Source of the DNA: Mycobacterium uberis
GTDB taxonomy: Bacteria > Actinomycetota > Actinomycetes > Mycobacteriales > Mycobacteriaceae
DNA length: 33,857 bases
Direction of reading: 5' to 3'
Assembly (NCBI RefSeq): GCF_003408705.1
Contig: NZ_QAYL01000053.1
Span: forward strand, 1-33,857
Below, piece after piece: positions 1 to 8,531 of this stretch (positions are counted from its first letter, which is position 1; each line of letters begins with the position of its first letter). The notes under the pieces were generated by a model. That model made no database searches. It had not been told where the DNA came from and worked only from the letters and a program-made list of their open reading frames with translations. Position numbers and translations under genes: made by a program.

Positions 1-790
1 TTGAACTACGGTGGGCCGGCCCCACCCCACACCGACAACCCAGCTCCATATCTAATTGTAACATTATTGTAGCGATTTTTAAAAAGAGTCACGCGCAATC
101 AGCTTAAATCAGACTACATAGTTAATCGTACCTGGCAGCGAATCGTGTTGTGTACCGATGCTAAAGTGCGATTGCACACATATTGCATCACCTGGGGTTG
201 CAGAGAACTGTTAGATCGGACCTCTGTGTGGTAGAATGAACCCCCAAGCTGCAACTTATACCCGTTGCGGATGGTTTCATAGGTCTTCCCCAGCAGCTGA
301 GACATCCCCCACCACAATTCCTCTAAAACGAGGATGGATTATCACAGCTGACCCCATTTTGAGAACCATGCCAAAACCAACGATGGACACATGGAGCTAT
401 TCCGAAAACCGACAAGGGTCGGGTTCACACCATGGCGGCACTTGTCGGTTGAGATAGATCACTCTAGTGTTTCGGCCCGCCCAGCACACAGTTAACTGAG
501 GGTTTGTGGAGGTGGCACTTGGTGCCGGGATATGGCGAGGGACAGGGCCCCGCCGAGGGAAGATGCGCGATTGTCGCCTGTATTGTACATTAGATAGAGA
601 TGATATGGCATACGCAACTTGCAGTACCTAATGCGGCGATTACTCCTTAGTCAGTGGGCGGGCGAAACCCTGGCCTATATAGGCATATATAATCACCGGT
701 TGATCGCGGTCATCGTGGTATATGCGGTGATCGTTGTCGTAGCTATGATAAAGCAAGTTTCGTCGCACATGCGATTCAACTACCCGACTA
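1..790. other. Decayed region with no recognisable gene
   Basis: No reading frame here resembles a protein I know on either strand. The longest open frames are under 75 codons, have mixed composition and no convincing ribosome binding site. A run rich in TATA steps lies near 675-695, but nothing intact follows it. I did not see a tRNA or a repeat array. It is probably eroded coding DNA, since the next stretch is a fossil recombinase. Confidence 0.4.
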
Positions 791-799
791 CTCGCTTTT

Positions 800-1660
800 C
801 CACCACAACTCCGAATTAGTCAGCATTCTACTACAAGAACTGGGACGACGCCTAAGCTGATGGCTGCTACAACATTCCCGAGTGTGGCCCGGTCTACTGG
901 TCCGGGCTAAATGGCGGCCACAATAGCATACGAGTTCCGCAAACCCGCAATGAGCGGCCATAGCCGGCTTGTGCGTAGACGGCAGGTTGGCGTTCCCTGC
1001 ACTGACCGACAGCTGCTGTACGTTCGATAAATTGAACGGGCGGCCACGGGTGCCAATTATTCCAGTGACTTTCCATTGTCGCGCCGTTCCTGAACTTTTT
1101 GCCGGCCAACATATCACCGGCGGTATGCCATACGGCGCTGGCTCCAGGCCCCAGTAGCTCTGTGTCCATGGTGTAGCCGGATGGCCGGCTGCTGGCCGGT
1201 CTATTTTCCTATTTTCCGGCCTCTACTTTTGGCGGCCCGCGCGGACACGGTGCTCAACTCATGTGCTTGCTCTCCTGTTGCGCGGTGGAACTTGAGATGC
1301 GTACAATCCACGCGGCTTATGCAGGCCACCATGCACGGTGCGAATGTACGCCCACTACACTTTGGCAACATCAATAAGACGTTCAAGATCTTTCATGGAC
1401 CAGTGTAGCAGGTCGGTGTATGCCAACAGGTCAGCGTGCCGAATCGGCTGTTTTCATCACGTCGAGTATTGCCTCGAAACCGCCTCGGCGCTTGACGCTG
1501 TAGGTGGGCGTGTCGTGGTCGACGTCAACAAATACGTGAGCCGGGTACCTGTCAGGCCCAGCCAGAGACCGGCAAGCTTGCGGCAGTGGACCTCTTTGGT
1601 GACCTATATCGAGGTAGTTACTGCCCTTGCCGGGTTGGTCGGTTCCGTTCGCCTTGGCAG
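800..1660 (-). pseudogene. Fossil large serine recombinase (phage-type integrase)
   Basis: Reading the minus strand across several frames gives pieces in the order expected for a large serine recombinase. Around 1620-1560 there is a piece resembling the end of the resolvase N-terminal region (VTKEVHCRKLAGLW). At about 1550-1440 comes FVDVDHDTPTYSVKRRGGFE, the usual 'D-x-D-x-S-A-Y-S-G-K-x-R-P-x-F' stretch. At about 1430-1360 follows LLAYTDLLHWSMKDLERLID, close to the family's 'D-R-L-x-R-x-x-x-D-L-E-x-L-I'. Near 1120-960 lies MLAGKKFRNGAT, then GRPFNLSNVQQL and SAGNA, typical of the Recombinase domain. A weak Cys-containing piece near 940 may be the zinc ribbon. Stops and frameshifts interrupt every join, and the N-terminal catalytic serine is not identifiable. 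This assignment is from pattern only; no attachment site was found. Confidence 0.6.
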
Positions 1661-1883
1661 GATCGTGGGAAGTACGTGCGTAGATGCCGGCACGGGTGCA
1701 CTCTGTATGTCAAAGACTGTGGTTGCCCACGCCAGGTTGGGATATGTCCGGGTACTGGTACGCAATACATCATGTCGAGGGTTGGGGCCACTGGCCACAC
1801 TGACATAAAACTTGATCACGGCCGACCCAAAGTCAGCATCATTCACCACACTGAAGACTCGGCAGCATGACCTAATCTGGTGG

Positions 1884-2954
1884 TCACTCTGGTTTGGGGC
1901 TCGCCGACCCGACCGCGTCGCGCAGTGAGGTGAATCCGCCGTCATGAAGTCGGCGGGCTACGCCATCGTGAATGCGCTTGGGCCACAAGCCCCCACCATA
2001 GACGAATCCGGTATAGCCCTGTAGCAGCGAGGCGCCCGCTGTGATGCGATCCCACGCGTCGTCGGCGGTTTCGATACCGCCCACGCTGATGAGCACCAGG
2101 CGATCGCCGACCCGCCCGTAGAGCCGACGCAACACCTCGACGGCGCGGCACGCCACCGGCGACCCCGAGATGCCGCCCACTCCTAGTTCATCGATCTCCG
2201 GTGTTACTAGGCCGTCGCGAGACACAGTGGTGTTGGTTGCCACGATGCCGGCCAGCCCCAGTTCGACGGCCAGGTCCGCGATGTCGTCGATGTCGGAATC
2301 GGAGACATCGGGTGCAATCTTGACTAACACCGGTACTGGGGCCTCAGCCAGGACGGTTGATAAGATAGGGCGCAGTGAGTCTACTGCTTGTAGATCGCGG
2401 AGCCCCGGTGTATTCGGAGAGCTGACATTGACAACCAGATACGAGGCCAGCGCGCCGACCAGCCGGGCGCTAGTCCGGTAGTCATCGACGGCCTGGTCGG
2501 CCGGCGTTGTCTTGGTTTTGCCGATGTTTACCCCGATGGGCACCTCGGGGCGGTGGCGGGTGAGTTGGATTGCCAGCGCACCGGCGCCGTGATTGTTGAA
2601 CCCCATCCGGTTCAGCAGAGCCCGGTCGGCGGGCAGTCGGAAGATGCGCGGGACCGGGTTGCCGGGTTGTGGGTACGCGGTGACGGTTCCGACTTCGGCG
2701 TAACCGAAGCCTAACGCAGCCCAGGTAAGCAGCCCCATACCGTCCTTATCGAAGCCAGCGGCTAGCCCGAGTGGTCCGGGGAAGCGTGCCCCGAAAACTG
2801 TGCTAGCCAGCACCGGGTCCGTCGGTCCCAGCCATCGGCGTAGCCACCGGCGTAGCACAGTGACGGCAGTGACGCTACGCAGCATGGCAAAAACCAGTGT
2901 GTGTATTCGTTCGGGTGGGATCAGGAACAGCAGTCGACGTACGACCCGGTACAT
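1884..2954 (-). CDS. pyrD: Dihydroorotate dehydrogenase (quinone), class 2
   Basis: Oxidises dihydroorotate to orotate in pyrimidine synthesis, passing electrons through FMN to membrane quinone. The 356-residue product is full length for class 2 enzymes. A hydrophobic, Arg-rich N-terminal helix (about 1-45) matches the membrane-association domain. The FMN/substrate motifs are present: AAGFDKDG at 65-72, NRMGFNNHG at 115-123, [10 protein letters not shown] at 176-185 with the expected catalytic serine at 179, and VKIAPD with Lys212. NTTVSRDG starts at 241, and [10 protein letters not shown] and LQGYTGF close the barrel. The ATG overlaps the stop of the upstream small gene as TAATG, suggesting translational coupling. 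No truncation or missing key residue is seen. Confidence 0.97.
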   Translation of the reverse strand: MYRVVRRLLFLIPPERIHTLVFAMLRSVTAVTVLRRWLRRWLGPTDPVLASTVFGARFPGPLGLAAGFDKDGMGLLTWAALGFGYAEVGTVTAYPQPGNPVPRIFRLPADRALLNRMGFNNHGAGALAIQLTRHRPEVPIGVNIGKTKTTPADQAVDDYRTSARLVGALASYLVVNVSSPNTPGLRDLQAVDSLRPILSTVLAEAPVPVLVKIAPDVSDSDIDDIADLAVELGLAGIVATNTTVSRDGLVTPEIDELGVGGISGSPVACRAVEVLRRLYGRVGDRLVLISVGGIETADDAWDRITAGASLLQGYTGFVYGGGLWPKRIHDGVARRLHDGGFTSLRDAVGSASPKPE

Positions 2955-3229
2955 TATAGTTCCGGCTGGTCGGGACGCCGATTGAAGTCTGCACTCTCGA
3001 GACGAGATTTTTTGCGGCGCAACAACACCCGCCTACTGCCGTCGGTGTATAGCCGCACCCGGGTCAGCTCCCAACCGCGATCTTCAGCCTCGATCGACAG
3101 CTGGGTCGACACGCTAAGCCTGGTCACGTCCGGTGGCAGGCGCAACGGCACCCACTCGTATTCGTTGGGCATATCAGTGTCCCAACCCGCGGGCACTCGG
3201 CTCCGCGGTGGCGCCGGCTGGTTACTCAA
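2954..3229 (-). CDS. Small hypothetical protein coupled to pyrD (DUF5703-like)
   Basis: A 91-residue basic protein starting with TTG at 3229. It begins [15 protein letters not shown] and ends with a charged tail rich in Arg, Lys and Asp. It contains the phrase [21 protein letters not shown], then [23 protein letters not shown]. This pattern resembles the short actinobacterial family DUF5703, but I cannot confirm that without a profile search. Its start overlaps the stop of the decayed lppL (TTGA), and its stop overlaps pyrD (TAATG), so it sits inside a tightly packed minus-strand operon. Survival without any stop, between a dead gene and a live one, argues that it is real. Function unknown. 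Confidence 0.7.
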   Translation of the reverse strand: MSNQPAPPRSRVPAGWDTDMPNEYEWVPLRLPPDVTRLSVSTQLSIEAEDRGWELTRVRLYTDGSRRVLLRRKKSRLESADFNRRPDQPEL

Positions 3230-4188
3230 AGCTTACCTGCCGCATGGCCAATGATTTGAACTTCCATACCCGGCCCCGACACCACATACAACGTGTCCGA
3301 CGCTTCGTCGAAAGCTAGTGAGTTGGGTTGCTGCACGGTTGGATAACACAACCTTTTCTACGTGGATTCTAGTGATTAAATCGTAACCAATAACGATGTT
3401 AGACGCGATTCGGGACGCCCAGGCCAACTTGCGGGATCCGACTATCTCGTACGGGGAGTGGCGCACGGGATAGGCCTGGCGCAAGAGCAGCGTATCGACG
3501 CTGTACACCAGCACAGTTAGCGTGGTTATGTTTTTCAGCGGCTCGTAGTGTTTGTTCGACACGATCATCGGCACCGATCGTCGTTACCGACGTTTGTACC
3601 CGATCCGGCACTATTGTGATGTTTTTACGTTACTAAGGGGATTAGCACACGCAAAGGTCTTGTTTCGGTTGCTGGCGGTGGCTATGCTGATTTCAGATGT
3701 TGTCGCAGCAAGGGTATAGATGACGTCATCGACACTGTATTAGTGCCAATTTTGCTTCTGCTCGGCGTGCTCGCCGGTGAATTCGCCGTGCCCAGCGCCG
3801 GCGACGGTAATCTGCCAGGTATGATCGTCGGAGAGATCGACCACGAAGTAACCACCGTGAGCGGAAATATAGGCTACACAATTTTGTCGCTGGTAAACGC
3901 GGTTTAAGGCTCCGCTAAAATGACGATGCGTGGCTGAGCGTGCTCATCATCGAACACGGTAATGTTGGCGGGCACCGCGGGATTGACGCCTGGGCACAGG
4001 ATCGCCAACCGGCGACTGTCGCAGTCGAATATCGCAACCTGTGGGTGGCCGCCCAGTGGGTCGCACTGCCCCCGTCGGCTTCTGTGACATCGGCGGCGAC
4101 CCGGCCACAGTTGCGCGGGTTCGATGGTGGGTGGGAAGATATCAAGTGGATTCGGTGAATATCCGGTCATGAGTGCTAGCAAAGGCAA
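3228..4188 (-). pseudogene. lppL: Decayed lipoprotein gene lppL (beta-propeller type)
   Basis: Pieces in different minus-strand frames keep the expected order. The N-terminus at 4188-3907 has LLALMTGYSPNPLD and, in shifted frames, GHPQVAIFDCDSRRLA and PANITVFDDEHAQPR. Around 3885-3780 comes GGYFVVDLSDDHTWQITVAG. Near 3720 is DVIYTLAATTSEI. The end at about 3340-3231 reads QPNSLAFDEASDTLYVVSG up to GHAAGKL and a stop. These repeats look like blades of the LppL propeller encoded upstream of pyrD in M. tuberculosis (Rv2138). Several frameshifts and stops separate them. The position of the lipobox cysteine appears as Tyr (LALMTGY), so acylation would be lost even if the frames were restored. The terminal stop overlaps the start of the next small gene. 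Confidence 0.75.
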
Positions 4189-4314
4189 TATGCTAGCTAA
4201 ACGGCGTTGAAATGCTTGTTTGTTTGATGACAGTAACGGTTCACCCTGGAATGTGGTACATCAAACTCCAATTCTAAGGAATGATGTCGCATACAATCTC
4301 GCCATGTTGCACAC

Positions 4315-4716
4315 ATGGACCGGGTCCTAGATAGGTACCTTGACGGCATGACCGTAACCGCTGACCGGCATATGGCAGACAATGAGTTTGCTATCGCAAG
4401 ATATCTCGACGAGAATTTTCGCCAGCGGGTACGGGCAAGTTGGTGATGGACGCAGTTTTTCATTTCATATCGAACATCGGTCTTTAGTTGTCAAAATTTA
4501 CTGATTCCACCTGACTGGGTCTGTTACGTAGCCTGACGAAGTAGTCGCTAGAGTGATTCGTAGGCTGGTAGAGATATCGACCTCACCGACGAACGCAGCC
4601 TGGCTGCGGAGGTGTGGAATTCGGTCGCACGCGCGCTGTTCGGGGTTCGTGCTAGTCGTATCCGGTACCGGCCGTCGACACCAAGTACGGTCGTCGTCGT
4701 GACTGCGGTTTCAGCG
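4315..4716 (+). pseudogene. Remnant of a hypothetical gene upstream of uppP
   Basis: Two plausible coding pieces share one frame. The first, from ATG at 4315 to a stop at 4444, reads MDRVLDRYLDGMTVTADRHM and goes on to ARYLDENFRQRVRASW. The second, after further in-frame stops near 4534-4564, reads DLTDERSLAAEVWNSVARAL followed by a Val-rich stretch running into the uppP start. By position it corresponds to the small gene before uppP in M. tuberculosis (Rv2137c), but I do not recognise the family. The stops make it non-functional as a whole. It may once have been co-transcribed with uppP. Confidence 0.5.
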
Positions 4717-5436
4717 ATGTCCTGGTGGCAAGTCATCGTTTTAGCCGTGGTACAGGGATACCATGAAGTTCCTACTGGCGTCCTCTTCGGACTACCTGGT
4801 TATCGTGTCGCGGATTTTTTTCACCGGTGATGCCAGCACCTCATTCACCGTGGTCAGCCAACTGGGCGCCGAGGCAGCGGTGCTGGTGTACTTCGAACGC
4901 TGTGTTGTGTGTATCCTTAAAGGCTGGTGTGACGACCTGAGTGTCCCATCGTACCGCGCCATGGACTATGGGTTGGCATGTCATTATCGGGGTTATCCCG
5001 ATTTGCATGCTGGGTCTGGTGTGCAGAGATGAGATCCGCTCGGGAGCTCGTACTGTGTGGGCGGTGGCGTTCTCGGCGGTGATCGCCTTCGCCAAGTATG
5101 TGGGGCGTAAGAATCGTAATATCGAGCAGCGGTTTCTCGGACTGGAGTGTGAATTGGCCGCCCGATTCGGCTTCCTGCTGGCCATTCCCGCTGTGTTCGC
5201 GTCCGGGTTGTTCTCGATATCGGATGCTTTCCAGCTCGTCACTAAGGGGATGAATGCCACCGGCCCGCAGCTACTGGTGGTCACCGTGATCGCGTTCGTC
5301 GTCGGTTTGGCCGCGATGTCCTGGTTGCTGCGGTTTCTCGTGCAGCACAAAGATATATTGGCTCGTCAGCTACCGGATAGCCGTCGGCGTGGGTGTGTGT
5401 ATCTTGCTGGCGACTAGAGCGGTAGCCGCAACATGA
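4717..5436 (+). pseudogene. uppP: Undecaprenyl-diphosphatase pseudogene, catalytic loop deleted
   Basis: UppP dephosphorylates undecaprenyl pyrophosphate so that the lipid carrier can be reused for cell-wall synthesis. The start MSWWQVIVLAVVQG is clear at 4717. The frame then shifts near 4755-4760, giving FLLASSSDYLVIVSRIFF in another frame. It shifts again near 4970 ([15 protein letters not shown]) and a third time near 5345, ending VAAT at 5433. The family's first motif is damaged: the E-x-x-x-E glutamates are lost and the SSSGH histidine is Tyr. Between RKNRNIEQ and [15 protein letters not shown] about 30 residues are missing, exactly the stretch with the PG-x-SRSG motif. A smaller loss lies near 5070. 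The stop overlaps the next gene's ATG, so the original operon spacing survives. Confidence 0.9.
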
Positions 5437-6185
5437 CTGCCATCCTGTTGCGACACGGGCGATCCACCTCGAATACCGCTGGTGTTTTGGCTGGTCGATC
5501 CGACCGCGTCGACCTCGACGACAGAGGTCGTGAGCAAGCTGTCGGCCTGATCGACCGGATTGCTGAGTTGCCGGTCCAGGCGGTGGTGTGTTCGCCACTG
5601 TTGCGGTGTCGGCGTACCATCGAACCGCTCGCCGATGTGTTGTGCCTTGAGCCGTTCATTGATGACCGGCTATCTGAAGTGGATTACGGAGAATGGACAG
5701 GTCGTACTATCGGTGACTTGGCGAAAGAGCCGTTATGGCGGGTGGTGCAAGCGCATCCCAGCGCCGCGGTGTTTCCGGGCGGTGAGGGTTTGGCACAGGT
5801 GCAGGCACGCGCGGTGACCGCTATCCGTGAACACGATCGGCGGTTGGCCTCACAACATGGTGGCGACACGTTGTGGGTCGCTTGTACTCACGGCGACGTC
5901 ATTAAGGCGGTGATTGCCGACGCGTTCGGCATGCATCTGGACAGCTTCCAACGCGTCACGGCCGACCCGGGATCAGTGAGTGTGATTCGCTATACCCAGC
6001 TGCGGCCGTTCGTGCTGCACGTCAACCACACTGGCGTGCGGTTGTCGTCGGCATTGTGGGCCGGGACGAAACCTTCAGGTGAGTCTAACGGTGATTACTC
6101 TGGCGAGCGCTCAGGAGAGCCGTCGAACGAACCGGGTGCCGCGGTGCCGTCTGGTGATGCGGTGGTCGGCGGCTCCGCCGATTAA
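5433..6185 (+). CDS. Histidine phosphatase family protein (phosphoglycerate mutase-like)
   Basis: A 250-residue branch-1 histidine phosphatase. The nucleophile motif LLRHGRS has R7-H8-G9. A second conserved arginine lies in the SPLLRCRRT stretch (residues 54-62). An acid is present in SEVDYGEWTG (81-90), and the second catalytic histidine is His153 in CTHGDV. All catalytic elements are present, so the enzyme should be a phosphomonoesterase; its substrate is not known from sequence. The last 35 residues are a low-complexity Ser/Gly/Glu-rich tail with no fold seen. It is the counterpart of Rv2135c, and heads a run with DUF3090, the SCO1664-family gene, cysQ and mshC. The ATG overlaps the uppP stop, so its ribosome loading may once have depended on uppP translation. 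Confidence 0.9.
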   Translation: MTAILLRHGRSTSNTAGVLAGRSDRVDLDDRGREQAVGLIDRIAELPVQAVVCSPLLRCRRTIEPLADVLCLEPFIDDRLSEVDYGEWTGRTIGDLAKEPLWRVVQAHPSAAVFPGGEGLAQVQARAVTAIREHDRRLASQHGGDTLWVACTHGDVIKAVIADAFGMHLDSFQRVTADPGSVSVIRYTQLRPFVLHVNHTGVRLSSALWAGTKPSGESNGDYSGERSGEPSNEPGAAVPSGDAVVGGSAD

Positions 6186-6263
6186 TTCTTTCTAATACGG
6201 GTTCAGTTCACGCTCACATTCGGATCGCACTACAAGCCCAACTGCCGGTATTTTGGAGGTACC

Positions 6264-6854
6264 ATGGCCCGCGCAATTCATGTATTCCGCACACCCGACC
6301 GCTTTGTGGCCGGGACTGTTGGTCAACCCGGGAACCGCACCTTCTACATCCAAGCAGTGCATGACTCTCGGGTGGTTTCAGTGGTTTTGGAAAAGCAACA
6401 GGTTGCGGTGCTGGCAGAACGTATCGGTGCGTTGCTACTCGAGGTGCATCGCAGGTTTGGCACCCCAGTGCCCCCAGAACCCGCCGAAATCGATGACCTT
6501 AACCCGCTGATCATGCCGGTGGATGCCGAGTTCAGGGTCGGCACCATGGGCCTAGGCTGGGATTCGGAAGCCCAGACTGTGGTGGTGGAATTGTTGGCCG
6601 TCACCGACACCGAGTTCGACGCCTCCGTGGTGCTCGATGACACCGAGGAAGGGCCTGACGCGGTGCGTGTGTTCCTGACGCCGGAGTCGGCACGGCAGTT
6701 CGCCACTCGCTCCAGCCGTGTCATCTCGGCGGGACGTCCGCCGTGTCCGTTGTGTGACGAACCATTGGACCCTGAGGGGCATATCTGCGCGCGCACTAAC
6801 GGCTACAAACGCAGTGCGCTGCTCGGACCTCACGATGATGACACCGAAGGGTGA
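6264..6854 (+). CDS. DUF3090 family protein with C-terminal zinc-ribbon motif
   Basis: A 196-residue conserved actinobacterial protein, counterpart of Rv2134c. The start is fixed by GGAGG at 6255-6259, 4 nt before ATG. The body is a mixed alpha/beta domain with MGLGWDSEAQTVVVEL near 95-110. The C-terminus holds PPCPLCDEPLDPEGHICART, whose C161, C164, H173 and C175 could bind zinc. Function is unknown. Its near-constant position beside the SCO1664-family gene and mshC in actinobacteria suggests a shared role. It ends inside the start of the next gene, with the two reading frames overlapping by about 20 nt. Full length, no defects. Confidence 0.93.
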   Translation: MARAIHVFRTPDRFVAGTVGQPGNRTFYIQAVHDSRVVSVVLEKQQVAVLAERIGALLLEVHRRFGTPVPPEPAEIDDLNPLIMPVDAEFRVGTMGLGWDSEAQTVVVELLAVTDTEFDASVVLDDTEEGPDAVRVFLTPESARQFATRSSRVISAGRPPCPLCDEPLDPEGHICARTNGYKRSALLGPHDDDTEG

Positions 6855-7653
6855 TGAGTACGAGGTGTTGGTCGGTGGTGAGCTGACGGTCCTTAGACGC
6901 ATCTGTTCGGCCAGCAATGTCACCTTTTTGTGTGAATCGACGCTGGATCAGCGCAGCGTGCACTGCGTTTACAAGCCAGTCTCCGGTGAGCAGCCGCTGT
7001 GGGATTTTCCTGACGGGACTTTGGCCGGCCGCGAATTGGGCGCATATCTGGTTTCGACGCGCTTGGGTTGGAACATTGTGCCCTGCACGGTAATTCGTGA
7101 CGGTCCGGCAGGTCCTGGCATGTTGCAGTTGTGGGTGCAGCATGCCGGTGACGCTGCTGACTCAGATCCCAGGTCTGGGCCCGACGTGGTCGACTTGTTT
7201 CCCGCCGACAAGCTGCAGCCGGGTTATCTTCCGGTGTTGTGGGCCTACGACTATGCCGGCGATGAGGTCGTCCTTATGCACGCCGACGATACTCAGTTGC
7301 GGCGAATGGCGGTATTCGACGTGCTGATTAACAACGCCGATCGCAAGGGTGGCCACATCCTTTACGGCCTCGACGGCCACGTATACGGGGTCGACCATGG
7401 CGTGTGTCTGCATGTTGAGGACAAATTGCGCACCGTGTTATGGGGCTGGGCGGGTAAGCCGATCGACGGCCAAACCCTAGAGGAGGTCGCCGGGCTGGCC
7501 GACGCCCTTAGCGGCCCGCTAGCCGATGAGCTTGCCAGACAGATCACCTGGGCGGAAATCACCGCCCTGCGCAGACGCGTGCACGCGGTGCTAGACAACC
7601 CGGTGATGCCCGGACCGAACCGGCATCGTGCCATTCCGTGGCCGGCGTTTTAA
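6835..7653 (+). CDS. SCO1664 family protein (PI3/4-kinase-like fold)
   Basis: Counterpart of Rv2133c, about 272 residues from ATG 6835 (or 271 from ATG 6838). The open frame extends further upstream, but that part lies inside the DUF3090 gene and is read out of frame, so the later start fits. [13 protein letters not shown], then [18 protein letters not shown], gives a kinase-like N-lobe with the lysine in [20 protein letters not shown] and [10 protein letters not shown] resemble the catalytic and metal-binding loops of PI3/PI4-type kinases. Activity has not been shown from sequence, so 'kinase-like' is inference. The product ends IPWPAF, 30 nt before the preferred cysQ start. Tight overlap with its neighbours indicates one transcript. 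Confidence 0.88.
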   Translation: MMTPKGDEYEVLVGGELTVLRRICSASNVTFLCESTLDQRSVHCVYKPVSGEQPLWDFPDGTLAGRELGAYLVSTRLGWNIVPCTVIRDGPAGPGMLQLWVQHAGDAADSDPRSGPDVVDLFPADKLQPGYLPVLWAYDYAGDEVVLMHADDTQLRRMAVFDVLINNADRKGGHILYGLDGHVYGVDHGVCLHVEDKLRTVLWGWAGKPIDGQTLEEVAGLADALSGPLADELARQITWAEITALRRRVHAVLDNPVMPGPNRHRAIPWPAF

Positions 7654-7685
7654 GGACCAGCTGTGTCGTCGGCGATACTGAAGCG

Positions 7686-8507
7686 GTGAACACGGTCACC
7701 GGTGGCAGTAGGGATGACCAGTCAGGGCTGACGGATGCGGCACTGGCTGCCGATCTCGCCGCGGCAGCGGGGGAGCTGCTACTAGGAATTCGTGAGGAGA
7801 TCGGTTTCGATCAACCGTGGATGCTCGGCAACGCTGGTGACAGGCGGACGAATTCGCTATTGCTGAGCCGGCTGCGGGCTGAGCGACCGGGCGACGCGGT
7901 ACTCAGTGAGGAAGAGCATGACGATCGTGCCCGCCTGAAGGCTGGCCGGGTGTGGATCATCGACCCGCTGGATGGCACCCGCGAATTCTCCACGGCGGGG
8001 CGCGATGACTGGGCAGTGCATATCGCGTTGTGGCAACGTCCCAGTGGCGGCTCTGCAGACGGCCGATGTGAGATCACCGATGCGGCGGTGGCGCTGCCGG
8101 CCCGTGGGAACAGGGTATACCGTAGTGACACCGTGGTCGCTGGCGATACGATCAGCGGTGTTCCCAGTATTTTCCGGATTGCCGTAAGCGCCACGCGGCC
8201 GCCCGCAATCCTGCACCAAATACGGCAAATGTTGGCCATCGAACCGGTGACTATCGGGTCAGCGGGGGCTAAAGCGATGGCGGTTGTCGACGGCCATGTG
8301 GACGCTTATCTGCATGCTGGAGGCCAATGGGAATGGGATTCGGCAGCGCCGGCCGGGGTGGTGTTGGCGGCCGGCATGCACGCATCGCGTCTGGATGGCT
8401 CGCCGTTGCGCTACAACCAGCTTAATCCGTATCTTCCCGACTTCTTGATGTGTCGCGCCGAGATCGCGCCGATTCTGCTCGGTGCCATCTGTGAGGCGTG
8501 GCGGTAA
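7686..8507 (+). CDS. cysQ: 3'(2'),5'-bisphosphate nucleotidase CysQ (inositol monophosphatase family)
   Basis: Hydrolyses 3'-phosphoadenosine 5'-phosphate in the sulfate-assimilation pathway; mycobacterial CysQ also acts on inositol phosphates and fructose-1,6-bisphosphate. GTG at 7686 is chosen because the residues after it ([19 protein letters not shown]) match the family start; the open frame 48 nt upstream overlaps the previous gene. The 273-residue product has the metal-binding acids in LSEEEHDD (E75-E77), WIIDPLDGT (D93, D96) and WEWDSAAP (D218). [10 protein letters not shown] lies near 191-200. All Mg/Li-sensitive phosphatase motifs are intact. It sits just before mshC, linking sulfur metabolism and mycothiol synthesis. 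Confidence 0.93.
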   Translation: MNTVTGGSRDDQSGLTDAALAADLAAAAGELLLGIREEIGFDQPWMLGNAGDRRTNSLLLSRLRAERPGDAVLSEEEHDDRARLKAGRVWIIDPLDGTREFSTAGRDDWAVHIALWQRPSGGSADGRCEITDAAVALPARGNRVYRSDTVVAGDTISGVPSIFRIAVSATRPPAILHQIRQMLAIEPVTIGSAGAKAMAVVDGHVDAYLHAGGQWEWDSAAPAGVVLAAGMHASRLDGSPLRYNQLNPYLPDFLMCRAEIAPILLGAICEAWR

Positions 8508-8531
8508 TCGTACGCGTTTAAAGTCAACGAC

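Noticed and set aside
1..1880. Expected PEBP-family gene (Rv2140c neighbour of pyrD)
   Set aside because: I looked for its conserved stretches on the plus strand and found none; synteny with M. tuberculosis appears to break at pyrD.
6718..6834. Extended N-terminus for the SCO1664-family gene
   Set aside because: This stretch lies inside the DUF3090 gene in another frame, and its translation (Arg/Cys-rich) does not fit the family; the start at 6835/6838 is better.
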